Assembly: GCF_901000735.1 (NCBI RefSeq)
Contig: NC_081544.1
Coordinates: 34,485,235 to 34,549,234, forward strand
DNA: 64,000 nt
Source: Corylus avellana
Taxonomy: Eukaryota > Streptophyta > Magnoliopsida > Fagales > Betulaceae
Reading direction: 5' to 3'
Positions 1 to 13,113 of the stretch are shown in pieces. Position 1 is the first letter of the stretch. Each line of letters opens with the position of its first letter. A model generated the notes under the pieces. The model was not told the DNA's origin, made no database searches, and saw nothing but the letters and a program-made list of their open reading frames with translations. Position numbers and translations under genes: made by a program.

Positions 1-450
1 GACCTGCAAGAGCAAGAATTTGTCTAGTGCAACTCGAACCAAGCCTATGGAGCTATGCTCACGGACTGATAATGTATGAGCTAGCTGATACTAGTCTGGA
101 AATAAGAGTAGTTCCCATGTGAAGCCACCACTAAGTTAATATGCTGTCTAGTGGGTCTTAATGTGGAAAACTGGAAATACATCCGTTGCATTGGGCATAA
201 ACAAATGGTTGAAGATGGGTTTTCTAGATCAATCTGGGATAGAGTTCTGTTCTAGCTTCTCCTTGGGCTTTAATTTGATGTAAGTGCAGAGGCATTTTGA
301 TATTGATGGTTTAGAGTTTTGAGAGGTGCTGCTTCCTCTAGGGCTATGATGCCCAGGATTTGTGTTAAATAGGCTTCTCCTCTTCTAGCTTGTCTGGAAT
401 TGAACTGATAATTGTTTCTTAAAATCTGGTTTTGGGTTTGCTTCTTTGAA
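1..450. other. Window-edge spacer, possibly the 3' end of a gene cut by the window
   Basis: No gene is recognised here. Two frames on the + strand are open from the window edge: one closes near base 76 and the other near base 125. Neither tail matches a family I know. This may be the last codons and 3' UTR of a gene starting outside the window, or plain spacer; the sequence does not decide between them. Confidence 0.2.
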
Positions 451-459
451 TAATTAGTT

Positions 460-838
460 GGGGAAACTTTACTAAAGACCCCTGAACTTCCACCTGATTT
501 GATAAACCCCCCCTGAACTTCAAAATCTCTCAATTTAGTCCCCTGAACTTTCAATTGCTCTGAATTTGGACCCCTCCGTCACATTTTAAACATTACAAGA
601 CATTTATACCCCTGACTTTTGTATAAAATTCCAACTTCCAAAACGTTTTTTTATTTAAAAAAAAAACAAAAATCAGGGATATTTTGGTCTTTTTTTGTAT
701 TTTTAACTGCTAAAATTGACGGAAGGGTTCAAATTGAGAGTAATTGAAAGTTTAGGGGACTAAATTGAGAGATTTTAAAGTTTAGGGAGGGTATTTCAAA
801 ACGGGTGGAAGTTCGGGGGTCTTCAGTGAAGTTTCCCC
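460..838. mobile_element. Foldback MITE with 9-bp target-site duplication
   Basis: A 379-bp element starts ggggaaac and ends gtttcccc. It is flanked on both sides by the 9-bp direct repeat taattagtt (451-459 and 839-847). The arms are imperfect inverted repeats over most of their length, so the element can fold on itself, and the motif ccctgaactt recurs inside the left arm. No coding potential is seen. A 9-bp duplication is typical of Mutator superfamily insertions, so a Mutator-type MITE is the best guess. Related fragments ending in similar sequence lie near 22210-22396, 27318-27504 and 35240-35330. Confidence 0.75.
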
Positions 839-847
839 TAATTAGTT

Positions 848-2700
848 TTCGTTGCTTGAGTCCATAACACATTAGTAGTTGTACTTATGCTTTTTTTTTT
901 TTGGATGGGTCATAAGGTTGCAATTTTTGTAATCTTCCTATAGTGGAGGTAAAAAGTGATAGGGTCGTAAGTTGGGAACCAATGGGTCCTCGCTTTTTCT
1001 TTACTTCCACGGAGGAGTACCATCTCTTTGAAGTACTTTGGTGGGACTCCCCCATGTTCATATTTTTATCCTTCATCTTCTTATCCTAGTTTTTCCCCCC
1101 TCTTTCTTGAGAGGTGCTCCTCTTTTTCTCTTTCCCATTCTCTTGTATTTCATCATTTATTTCGGCTCATATATGTTCAATTGGAATTTTGTAGGGGTCT
1201 ATGAGAACAGCTTTGGAGTTTGGAGTAGCTTCATGATAAGAAGTAAAACATCATAAGTATGCTGTTAACTTGCAGGTGTTTACTTTTTCTTCTGGAATTC
1301 AGGGGTTATGCAGCACTCTCTTCTATCACTATAATCAGATATGGTCGGTTTTGTTTAAAGTTTTTATAAATTCATGTCTTTTGATATTGATACTCCACAT
1401 GCATTGAAATTGAACGGTGTAAAATCTTATTGCAATGTGCTCAAAGGCTGAAACTTGATCATTAAAGCAAGGTAGAAATCAAGAATTGTTATAAACTGTT
1501 CTAAGGTGTTATATGTGCTTAAGCTCACTGTAAAATCAATTTGCCAAGGAAAACTATTATTGGAAGAGATGCCTTGGAGACTTTCAAGTTCGACATGAAT
1601 GGTATTGGATTCAAGCAGCTTACCTTGAAAGAAAGGATAACAGATTAAGTGGCATAGATGATCAACAGTCAATATAGATGTTTTTCCTTTTCTTCTTTAG
1701 GGAAGAGGAGGGGAGAGGGAAGGGGTTAGTTTTTGTTTGCTTTGCCGAATGATAACATGGCAGCCAAACTCCCCGTTTAACTTCTGGCTTTACTACCCTT
1801 GACCTTCACGCTAGAATGGACATCAATCTTGAGGGACAAAGTTTGGGAGCAAAAGATGGTAGTCGGTAGTCAGTTCTTCATGGTAAGAGTCGTAATGATA
1901 GATTGGAAAAAATTCGCTTGGGACAGGTGGAATCATGATTTTGCGTAGGGGGTCTGAATCATCATAATAATTTGTGATTGGGCCTACAATAATAATTAGT
2001 TAATGGGATGCATTTTGTTCACAGGAGATAAATTCCAGACTCTTTACTTGTAAAATTTGCATGTTTTAGTGAGGCATTCAACATCCAACATCAATCAGCT
2101 TTAATGGGAACCCAACTTGTTTATGTCTTATTTCACATTCATTATAAAGGGCTTCCATTGAACTCTTCACTTGCTACAAGATTGACAGAAAAAAAAAGTG
2201 TCAAATCAAACATTAAAGAGCAAAGCTACAAAATGAAAATCAAATCAAATCAATTGTACTTCAGGAAGCCATTTGAAGAGGCAATCTGATAGTTGAGGGG
2301 ATGAATAAATTGGCCCCTTATCACAACCATCTTCTCCTTAGTTTCATTTCTCACAAAAAAAAAGTCAATTTATTTTCAAAATTATTATCAAACAACATTC
2401 ATTATTTTTCTTTTACAAAAAAAATTATAAACTTATTTCAAAAAAATTCAAAAAAAATATTTCTAGTATATTTATTGGACTTCTATACAACTTTGGGGTT
2501 GTTGTGTACTCTTAAAAGCACCACGTGGTTTAAAAACAAAAAAAAAAAAAAAAAAAAACAAAACAAAACAAAAATCGCAAGCCTAGATGAGGCTAAGCCC
2601 AGTTCTGTAAGGCCAGAGGTAATTAGACGACCCAAAACACAATTTTTATTTTTATTTTTTTTAAAAAAAAGAAAAAGAAAATAAAAGAAAGGTTTAGAGC
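848..2700. other. Spacer upstream of the coilin gene, no gene recognised
   Basis: This AT-rich stretch has only short unrelated ORFs and homopolymer runs, such as an A-run near 2538-2560. It should hold the coilin promoter near its right end. No conserved protein, RNA gene or transposon end was recognised. Confidence 0.4.
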
Positions 2701-2764
2701 AGAGGCAGCATGAAAGCCTCTGAGGGTTTAAGAAACTTGGATCTTGCGCTTTCAGAGAGCTTCG

Positions 2765-4857
2765 ATGGAGAGCGTGAGGGTTCGTTTGGAGTTCAAGCGC
2801 AGAGGCGTTCTGGCCGAATCACAGTTGACGGAGGGACTTAGGCGAACCTGGCTTCTCCTCAAACCGGAAATTGAGTGCATCTCCGACCTCGCCGCCTATC
2901 TCCTTCACACCTTCAACCTCCAAGAATCTTGCCCTAATGGCCTCGTCCTATCCGTACCACTCTCTCTCTTTCTTGCTCTTCATCCCCTAATTTCCTGATT
3001 TTTCAATTTAAAATGAAACTTTGGAAATGGAGAAAGATGAGAAGCTTTTGAGTTCTTCATTTTTTTGGTGCCATTGTAGTACATGAGATTTTAATTTTTG
3101 ATCCGGTTTGGGAAAATTGGAATGCGGTACCTTGAGTCAAAATTTAATTGTTATCTATGCTAATACTAATTTACCTGTGCACATTGAGTTTACAATTTAC
3201 ACTAGCATGATTTTGCTTGCAGATGGATGGCTTTGTGTTACCGCCTTTCGAGTCAACGTGTATTTTAAAGGATAAAGATATCATTTGGTCAGTCTAATGA
3301 GTGGAAATTTTTTTGTTAGGCGCTTTATTTACTGACGTCTATCTATAAAAAGGTGGTGTTGTGTTATACTGTTTTTTTTTTTTTCCCTTGTTCTTTGTTT
3401 CTTCCTTTAGTGTGAGAAGGAAAGGGGACACAGCGGTTGATACTATCAAGGCAGGTGAAGGGTTGGATTCTCTTGGGGAAAAAGAAAATGCGGAGAAGCA
3501 ACTTGTGCTTAAAGGTGTGAAGCTTTTGGCAAATGAGGAGTTTGAAAAGGAATGTGGTGAATATGCTGATGATGTACAGGAATGCACGGTTTCCAGGAAA
3601 AGAAAGGCATCAGAGAAGCTTCTGAGCTCAAAGTATGTTTGGCATCCCATTTGTGATTTAATTGTTATCTTGCTACCTGTCCTGTAGTTTAAAATTATTT
3701 TATTTGTTTCAAGCTAGTTTTGGGGGCAATGTTTCTGAATCTCACACAACAAGTTGGCCACTCAACTTAACTAAGCCTCAAGTCTAATTAAATAGGTGTA
3801 ACATACAATGTGCCAGGCACAAAAAGCGGACTAAAGCCCCAATTTGATTCTTGCTTCAGGATATTATGCTTTTAACCCCAATTCGATGTGATGCTTCCTT
3901 CAATATTTGTCCTATTAGGTCATAGTTTTAACTTACATGTGACAACTACTATAGCCTATTGGTCTCAATTTATAATCTTGCTATGACTTAGATAGGATTC
4001 AAACTTCTGATATGTTGGGCATGTTCAATCATCCAGCAGGTTACACGTAGGAAGAAATTGAGTATAAAAAACTATTGCGGTATGAAATTCTGGCCTGTGA
4101 ATTTGTAAGTGATTATTTTATAAATGCAAGGTTACCTAGGGTGCCCCATTCGATATTAAGTATAAATGTCTTAACAATGTAATTTTCTATCTCATCTGAA
4201 TTCCAAAAGTTCAGCGGAAGCAACATTTTGGGTATGGTTCAAAATGTTGGTTTTAATCTGGGTTTTTGTGGCTTTAATAGGAATCTGATTAAAATCGTAA
4301 GTAATTGACATTTTACATGGGTTGGCATCTACTTGTTTAATAAAAATATTTTTGCTCTCCTCTTTCACTGGGTTTTTGCGCCACAGTTTGGACACTGAAA
4401 TTTATTTTCTTTAGATTAGTTTTGAGTGTTGCTAGTATCCTTTATTTGCTTCCTGAATTAGTCATTACTTCATAATTTTTTTACCAAATGATTGCATCCT
4501 CTGTATCGTAAGAATTTATTTTCTTGCTTGGTTATGCTTGCATGTGGTTGTTTGGGATACTTATAAATAACATTCAGGTTTGTAACTCGTTTTTCCCAAA
4601 TTATAGGAGGAAGAAAAATAAGGTTGTTACTACTCACAAATGTCTAGTTGTTACTGAAGATGATCAGAACGATGTCCACGTAAAGGAGAATGGAGGCCTT
4701 CATCATCGTAGAGTTTCCCCCAAAAAGAGTGTCAGGAAGCACAAGTCATCCAAATTATCAAGTGAACGGGATGAGTTGAGTGCTCTGGAAAGTGATGAAA
4801 TAAGTAATGACACCACTAAATCTACACCCCATGCGAAGAGGTATTTGGTTGCATCTT

Positions 4858-4892
<35 letters not shown>

Positions 4893-6340
4893 AACAACAA
4901 AGTCTAGGATTTTCTTCCTTTTTAAATTTCATTACACTTTATTTATTCATTTATTTTTTTGATTTATTCGGTGGTTAAGCTAGACTAAAAGTTGCTACCT
5001 CATGGTTGGAGGATCAATATTCTCATCACTTATTTAGAGAAATATACAGATATAAAGTGGGAAACTTGGTCTTGGTGTATTAATGCAAACCTGTTCATAC
5101 ATCTTTTTATATGCATGTGTGCCAGAATTTTCATAGTTTATATTGCCTTTAATTATTCTCTCTTGCTCTCTCTTTATTTTATTTCTCTCTCATTTTTGCT
5201 TCTTAGGTTTTGCCAACTTCAAGAAAATGGCGAAGAAAGTGTTGATGTATCTCATAAGCCTGGTGAAACTAAAAAGGTTGTCGATTAATATCATTGTTTG
5301 GCTTGGATCTCTAGTTTGTATCTAGACATTTTTAATATTTTTAATTTATGAGGTCAAAGTTTGCATATAGTAGTAATTATCATGACGTATGGAGTTGGCA
5401 ATGAAAATGTGGCCACAAATGCAAGGATAGCTAGGTAAGGATATCTGAAGCTCTAAAGACCCCCAACCGATTTATGTTTTATTTATTTTTCCAAACCTGT
5501 CCTAGACCTGATTAGACTTCCCAAACCCGTCCCATTTGGGTCAGGTCAGGTTGGAAAACATGGAGGAGCCGTTAACTTTCCATCTCTGATCATAAATTAT
5601 ATGTAGTTACAGTTTAATTCATAGGAATTTTTGTTGCATTTTATTTTTCCCTGCTACGAATGCAATAAGAATTTGTTTGATGTGATTAGAGATTTCTACC
5701 TCACCAAGGTTTTATAATATCTTTCAAGTACTAATGATCTCATGCTTTTGTTCATAGTCATTTTCTCTATGGATCATAGTTTGTTGCTATTATGTGCCCT
5801 CATACTTTTGGATGTGAAATACATGCTTGGTGGCTGGTGATTACCAAATATGTTATTATACAACAGTTGAGAAAGTCAACTTCTATAAATTGTCAATGGA
5901 AATAAGTAGTGGTGGTATCATATTAGGAATCCATTTTAGTCATCTCAATCCATGTCCTGTAGTTGAATTAGGGGCCATGCAAGTATGAGCAATGAACCCA
6001 AACCGTGCTGCTATAGCCAATGCAAGGAACTATACCATGTGAGATAGGTATATGCTCTATGTTCCAGGAGCTTGAAAGTTTTTTTTTGGATGCTTTATAT
6101 CACCATGATTTTAAATCAGTTAACTCACACTGCTTGGCTATCTCTTAGATCAACTGTAAGCTATAACTCTTGCAAACCTTTCTCTTATTTTGGACAGATC
6201 CCTAGTAGAAGTGCTCGACGTAAAAAGGCAAAAAGGCGATGGTTGAGGGAACAAGTCAAAGTTGAGAAGAAAAAGGTACTTGGGGCATTTAGAATGATAA
6301 TTTTGGGATTATGATGAATATGCTTCAAGACTCTTGGACA

Positions 6341-6382
<42 letters not shown>

Positions 6383-9300
6383 GAAAAAATGTGATTTTGA
6401 CATGTAATTAGTTGACATACTCACGTTATATATGACATGTGTGTGAGTACGTGTATGTTTTGATTTGCGTGGTAGGCTAATAAATGCAGTGATGCAAGGG
6501 TTAGGATTATTAGTCGGTGTTCTAAAGTACCTATATGCTTCTAATGGATATTTGCATAATATCCTTTATGGTTGTTCAAAATTGCCGACTACCCGATCCA
6601 GCCGATTGAAACCGGCATCAGGGGGTCAGAAGTGAAAGTTTCTTCCAACAGGCAGTTGGGTCGAAGGTCGGTGTTATAGGATAAGAAAAAACAACCCAGA
6701 CTGAACTGACTGACCTCCTTTTTAGGGAACCCTAGCCGGTGTCATTTATAAGCCCACCCGTTCTCGATCTCCTCCTCCAGCTGCCCATGTTTAGACTTCA
6801 GATCTACACCCATGTTTAGACAAAACTGACCGACTACTGCCTAACATCCGTCTGTCTCGGAACAGTTTAGTACATACCCCCTAGTGGATGGTTCAGTTAG
6901 GAAAGATTTCTTCTGGCCCAGTCAGGTCGGCTGTCAGAAGTTGTTGACTTTTAGCCTTAGGGGTTTGGTTTACAGCTCTAATATTCTGTACGTTATATTC
7001 AATTGTGCAGCTACTTCAGGGGCACACACTCAAAAAAGATGATGAGCAGTCACCTGTCAAAGGTAATCAGAAGGTTTTTGAAGAACATCAACAACCTGAT
7101 GAAAATAGTGATGAAGAGGATGACATTGTCCCTGTAGTAATTAAGCCAGGACACATTCGCTTTGAGCGCCTTGGTAAAGGTCTGTTCTGTGTCTTTCTCA
7201 GTTGGGTTGAGATGGGTAGCTCTATTTTTTTCACATTTGATTTTAGAGTGACTTTACATGTCACATTTTATTTCATTATTAAATAAATGCCATGTTACAG
7301 CAAAGTATCTGATGTATCTTTGTTCTAGTGGATGCAGATAGGGCCATCCAGCAAAATCAAATTCCTACGGTATTTTCTATTTATATTTCTAATTTTCTAA
7401 TGCTTATCATCTCTACTGCTGCCCTGCCCTTTGATATGCTTTCTTGTTGAGTCAATATTTGCTATCACGGTGCAATAACTTGCTTTTGATTTCTAATTCA
7501 TATACTTTGTTCAGATAGGGTTTTTATTTTTTCTGTTTTTTTGTTTTCATTTTAAATATCCTGAATATTTTGGATGAAGTTATGCGTTTACGTAAGAGAC
7601 ATACTCAACTCTGAAGATACTTCTGTTTGGGGTGATACATGGTTACAATATGAATATTGATGCATGTATATGTATACATTCTCAAACACGCTTACATTAT
7701 CAATCCCCTAGGGTGTCCTGATATTTTGTATGGGACCCCTGTACAACAGTTGTTTTCTTGACATTTGCACTTGTTAGATTTACAAGACGTAAGGTCATTT
7801 AGCCCACACTTTGTTCTAAGACATAAGAACTGCGTTATCAAATGGAATTTTGCAATCTAGATTGTCTATTGGAACAGGACAGAATGCTCCATAGCTAGGG
7901 ACTTTTTGTGTTTGAATTCATTAATTATTCTCAGAGTGTTTCTGATTTTTTTATTGGGACTTTCCCATTTGGTCTTTGAATTCACTAATGTCATTTTATC
8001 ATCTTGGGTCATGCTTCAGGAGAATTTGCAGTGGCATGGAATAACCAGCAAAAAGAAGGGTCAAAAATGGGGTATTGAGAAAGTTGCTTCTTACAAAAGG
8101 AATGAGTGGACGAGTTTAAATCAAGAGAGTTCTGAAATGCTGGCTACTGAAATAGAGACAATTGCAAACAATCCCATAGACTTTGATAAGCTTACACCTT
8201 ATACTAGCGTTCCTAAGGTTTGTTTCTTCCACACTTCAAATGTCTTTACTAGCATTTTTTTGCGCTTTTAATGATATTTCAATTATTTATCAAAAAAAAA
8301 TTGTCTTTGCTTGCATGATTCTTTCTTTCTTCCCATCACCCAATGAAAAGGGCAACATGGTGACAGCATGCCCAATTAAACCTTAAGTTTCTTTCTCATT
8401 TTGCTTAGAGCAATTAAATCATTATTGTGTTCTTAATATATTGCAGAAAGGTGACGTAGTAGCATATCGTTTGATTGAGTTATCATCATCATGGACCCCA
8501 GAGCTTTCCGCCTTCCGAGTATGACTCTTTCTGCAATTGAATAATTTTGAAGTCACCATGGACACGGAATATATCATCTGCCATATTCTTTTGCTTGTAG
8601 GTAGGAAAAATATCACACTATGACCCTGTATCCAATAGGATTAAGCTGGTAACAGTTCCAGAATATCCTATTGATTTTGAGAAGATAGCTGAGGAGCAAT
8701 CTGCAGCACAAGCCGATACATCCCTTTATGGGGAAGATGGGTCTTTAAAGGTACTCAAGCTTTATTCTTTAATTCTTCAATACACTGTATCTTTGGACAA
8801 CTGCTTTTGTTTCTCCTTTGGTGATTAGTTTTTTTTTTTTTTTTTGATAGGTTCCTTTGGTGATTAGTTATTATGATTTCCTTCTTTTTTTTCCTTCTAG
8901 TTAGGTGTTTTCTCCTATATACGTCATGTGTACTTGGGGCGCTTTACTCTTTTAATTACATATGGATTACTTATAAAAAAAAAAATGGTACTCGGGCTTT
9001 TCATTTTTATGTTAGTTTATTCCACCCACATCTTTGACAAGCAAGTTTTGACTGGCCCTATGTTTTCAGGAGGAGACAAACCTTTCTCTGTTGTACTCTG
9101 ACAGGCAACCATAGGGCCAGTCCAAACTTTCTAAATATCATGACTTTAGAATTGCACTATCATTCAATGCTTTCATTGTAAGCAGTAGCTAAACTTGGAC
9201 GGGAATAACAGACTAATTTTGTTGGCAATCTTTTTGAAACTTTAACTTAGGTTCAAGCATTTATTACTTCTATAGTCATGAAAAACAATATGCAAGTAAT

Positions 9301-11178
9301 GGCTTGTAGAGCTCCCTCGAGACCCGTCTGTCTCTCTCTCTCTCTCTCCAGATCCTTGGTGATCTTCCATCATTCATTTTCACTTGGTACCAATGACATT
9401 CATCATTCATGGTTGTCGTGGGGTTAAGCTCATATAATAAAACATTGCACTTGCTCATTCATATGACATGTCCTTTCATAACTCTACTGCACTTATCAGG
9501 TCTTTGAATCTTGATGCCGCTTTTGTCAGAAACCAAAGCTGCTGAAAACCATGTATCCTCCACTCTCAATCGTCTTGGTTTCTTCCTTTTTGTTCAGGTC
9601 CCACCGATAGGCCGTAAAGGAGGCCTTATTTTTGCATGGAGACATGGTTTGGATGTGGAGGTTATTTTGTACCATCAACATCTTAATAAGCTAGTCATGT
9701 ACTCAGACCCCCCAAACCAACCTTGGCTTCTCTCCCGTGTTTATGGTCCAACAAGGTGGGTTAGAGCCTTCAATTATGGGAAAATATGAACTTATCTGGC
9801 AACTCTTTTGAGGATCCTTGTCTATGTGTTGGCGACTTCAATGCAATTCTGGACCCCTTGGAGAAAATAGGAGGATGAGGATTTGCTTCTTCCTCGGGCG
9901 TTTTTGGGCTTTTATAAACTATTATGGAATCATTGATCTTGATTTTAAGGGGAACCTGATTACTTGGTCCCATGAAAGGAGAGGCTCTGTCAACATAAAG
10001 TACAGACTTGACAAGGCAGTGGCAAATCAGGAGTGGTATCTCCTGTTCCTCTCTTCCTCTATTCTCCATTCTCCATTGGCCAACATCTTTAGGATGATCA
10101 TCCTGTTCTACTTAGCACAAACTTGCGCCCATAAATGTGGCTAAATGGGCCGCATCTGTCTTCCACACTGGATGCATTCTAATCTCCTTCTCTCGCCCCT
10201 GGTTGAGCTTTGGCTGAATAGCAGAAATGACCCTCCTTAATTTCTCTCTCCTTGTTTTTCTTCCTGCTTCTCTTTCCTTCTTGTATGTTACTCTCAATAA
10301 AAAAGTTTTAATTGCATCATACATGATGATGTCCTGCATATATATATATATATATATCATGCCAGTCATAAAAGTGATCCAGGTTAATGTTTTCTGTATG
10401 GTTCAATCTACTACTCCAGCTATTCAACTTGGGTCGACCGGGTCTTAAATGAATGTTGAAAGAGCAGAAACTTTATAAATAATTTTATATTGCATTCTTT
10501 ATAGTTTATCCCTTGAACTGCTTGGCTGATTGACTATGGCCTAGTTTTAAGATTCTTTGCGAATATTGAGAGCTTGGCCAGTATGTTTAGGTTATTGCAT
10601 AAGGCTTTGCTTTGTGTTCTAGTTATATGGATGACTCAATCATGGTATTTGAGATCCTTGGTTTGGTAATGTAACTGATCGTTTTTAGTCAAGCAGCAAA
10701 GGCTGGTTTTAGAAGCTGACAGTTGAAACTCTTTCTACAGATAAATTATTCGTCACTTCTTCATATCCGCATTGTCAAACATGGCAACTTGGATTCTTCA
10801 GCAAAACCAGTCACCGGTGGGGTTAATGAAGTTCCTGTGGATAATGGAACTGCCTTATCAGGTTTCAGCATCAGCAATAACAATAAAGAGACCCCTGCCC
10901 CTGCACGAGGTATCTATTATTGGTTGTTTTCATGCTAGGAGTTTGGTATTTGACATGGATGAACTCTCATTTTGTGTTGTATCTTTGTAGAAAATGGAGA
11001 AGTAAATGCGTGGGATGAAATCAGCGAGGCTTTGAATGCAAAGAAGTCCCAGCTCTCTCAGGAGGATGGCTGGAGTAAGGAAGAGAGTTCAGGCAAGAGG
11101 GAGTGGTCGTATAGGGCAATGAGAGGCAGTGCACTGGGTCCAACAATGGCACTTCTAAGAGCACAAAATGAACTATGA
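2765..11178 (+). CDS. COIL: Coilin, Cajal body scaffold protein (13 exons)
   Basis: Coilin organises Cajal bodies in the nucleus, where spliceosomal and nucleolar RNPs mature. Exons by GT/AG borders and frame: 2765-2953, 3223-3287, 3411-3632, 4607-4840, 5207-5276, 6198-6275, 7011-7179, 7329-7369, 8020-8217, 8447-8518, 8601-8750, 10741-10909, 10991-11178. They sum to 1845 nt (614 aa); Arabidopsis coilin is about 608 aa. The N-terminus is the ubiquitin-like self-association domain, with the plant signature GFVLPPFES followed by LKDKDI. The middle is charged and disordered, with basic clusters RKKNK and SARRKKAKRR that fit nuclear targeting. Exons 9-12 encode the Tudor-like domain (GDVVAYRLIEL, SWTPELSAFRVGKI). 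The last exon carries the conserved tail WSYRAMRGSALGP. The ATG at 2765 was chosen by homology. Exon 5's donor (gttgtc) is weak, so that border is the least certain. Confidence 0.93.
4861..4892. repeat. (AT)n(GT)n microsatellite
   Basis: A compound dinucleotide run just inside coilin intron 4, about 20 bp after the exon 4 donor. Useful as a length-polymorphism marker; no function implied. Confidence 0.9.
6339..6383. repeat. (CT)n(CA)n microsatellite
   Basis: A compound dinucleotide run in coilin intron 6, about 65 bp downstream of the exon 6 donor. Confidence 0.9.
9498..10150 (+). mobile_element. Decayed LINE fragment (endonuclease domain) in coilin intron 11
   Basis: Conceptual translation gives pieces of the endonuclease/exonuclease/phosphatase domain of plant L1-type LINE ORF2. 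It begins LLSETKAAE then LGFFLFVQVPPIGRKGGL (about 9512-9650), continues to VYGPT (about 9750), and after frame changes shows GDFNAIL then EKIGG (9832-9880), IDLDFKGNLITWSHERRGS and RLDKAVANQEW (to about 10040). These match the family order ETK, VPxxGxxGGL, GDFN, FTWxxxRxG, RLDR. Frameshifts and the absence of a reverse transcriptase make it a dead 5' fragment. It is part of a 1,990-bp intron (8751-10740) and in the gene's sense direction. Confidence 0.8.
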
Positions 11179-13113
11179 TAAGTGCCATCAGCTGTAGGGC
11201 AATTATCTGCTGTTTTCCTGTCAATGAGATTCACCTCTCCATGGTTTGGGAGATTTTGACAAATGTAAAAGAATACCATAATCGGTTTAATGTAATTAAA
11301 GGCCACAAGGTCTATCAAAGGCTTAGTTTTTTGTATAGAGAGGTGGTCAATTTTACCTGTCATATTGAAGGGGTAGGTAAATTGTCTCAAGTAGAAGTAG
11401 GCTTGTGGAAATTTTCTTACATCGATCTCTCCTTCTCGGCTTTTGTTAGACCTATTAGACCTGAGTTGGCCCAGGAAGTGTGTAAATATGATGGAACTGT
11501 GGCGTAGGGAGCTTAGCTGATTTATTGCCCTGTCTTAGAAATTTCGCTCGAGGCATCACGTGCATATCAGACCGAAACATTTAAACGCATGTAGAGTTTT
11601 TTTTTTTTTTTTTTTCGAGAATAATCTAAATCAATATTGGCTATAAATAGTTTATTAACGTACCCTTCACCTGTTATGATTGAAAATAGACTAGTTATTC
11701 TTGCTTACTTGGGTGGTAATTCTGGTGGCACATGTAAATTTTTAGGGTTGCAGTTGTGCATTTGTGGCGGACTTTCTGAGACTTGGATCTCCGAATTTTC
11801 AAGAGGCTATTCAATCCTTCTGACGTGGTAATTCATAATCGGTGAAATAAGTAAGAGAAATTAATAAGCCAGATGCTTTGCTTAATTATTTCACTATTTA
11901 TGGACTACCATATCTGATTGTAAATGACTTGGCTCTAATAATTAAGTGAAACACTTCATGGCAAGGGCCAATTTAGAGTTTGATCTGGAAACTCATTTCA
12001 ATCAAAATAAAAGAGAAGGCCAAGACCCAGATAGAATGCTGCAAGTTATATTGCCGAGAAAGTTGCCCTAAAAGCTTAACCCTTTTAATCTCCGTTGCAG
12101 ATTAAAAAAGTAAAAAACAAACACCTCGTTTAAGTTATTGTTTCTTAAAAAACGATGCCGTACGGGGGGGAGTAAGAATTTGGTCTAGCAATAAGTTGTC
12201 GTACTTTGCCAGCTTTATGCTTGATACTGGAACTAGGCCTGCTAACTTGACCACGTATTTCCTTAGCAAAAGCAAGAATCCTTCGCTTGGAGAGAAAGAA
12301 GGTCTAAGACCTCCATGATCCTCACAACACCCCTTTGCCATTTGAGCAAAATCTGAAGAGTAAAGATGATGAAGGATTGAACCAGCACATGTCAAACCTG
12401 CTTTTTCAAAATAATTTACCAATTGTCTTATCTTTATAATCAGGCATCAAAATTGCAGATAATGAAGGAAACAGCACATGTCAAACCTGCTTTTTCAAAA
12501 TAATTTACCAATTGTCTTATCCTTATAATCAGGCATCAAAATTGCAGATTATGGGCCATACAAAAAGCTCAGGACTGATCACCTTACCCCTGCATAACAG
12601 AATGAATGAAATCTTCAGCAATTTCAATATTTTCTATAACCAGCCTATCTCAAACATAAAATCATGTATCTGAATATCAATTATAAAAGAAGACCACCGA
12701 TATCTGGTGATCTGATCTTTAGAAAAGATGGCCTTCCTTCTTATTTCATCCCAAACAGCAACACCCTCAGTGCTTGGCAAAGCCGAAGGCCAGATGAACA
12801 GAACTATAAGTGTACCAGAAAAAAAATAAAAATAAAAATAACAGGAAAAAAAAAAAAAAAAAACCCTTGATTGGCTTATTCCAACTAACTTATATTATTT
12901 ACTTCTAATTCCTGTAAGTGTACAGCAGGCTTTGTTTTCTGTACATGCTTTACTATAACAATGACTTACATCCTCACCATACATCACACAAGCAGATAAT
13001 AGTCACTTGCACTGCCCGGGATGCCAACTCACCTTTTGAATTCGGCAACAAATCCTTTCTGACATTCCGTACAAGGGCTAAACCTACTAATGTTGCGTCT
13101 CCACAAACCATTC
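11179..13113. other. Spacer between convergent coilin and MKP1 genes
   Basis: This should contain both 3' UTRs. Apart from a tandem duplication (12371-12550) no element was recognised. A minus-strand frame at 12135-12422 is open for 95 codons but matches no family I know and overlaps the duplication, so it is not called as a gene. Confidence 0.4.
12371..12550. repeat. Tandem duplication, unit about 93 bp
   Basis: Two near-identical units, 12371-12463 and 12464-12550, share the run from gcacatgtcaaacc to aaaattgcaga. They differ by a few substitutions and a small indel near the start. The low divergence suggests a recent local duplication downstream of MKP1. Confidence 0.85.

Noticed and set aside
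270..554. 94-codon minus-strand protein
   Set aside because: Half of it lies in the foldback MITE and no family is recognised.
3339..3687. Overlapping small genes on both strands at coilin exon 3
   Set aside because: The plus frame is coilin exon 3 read through its introns; the minus frame is its shadow.
12135..12422. 95-codon minus-strand gene downstream of MKP1
   Set aside because: No family recognised, no splice or start support, and it overlaps a tandem duplication.
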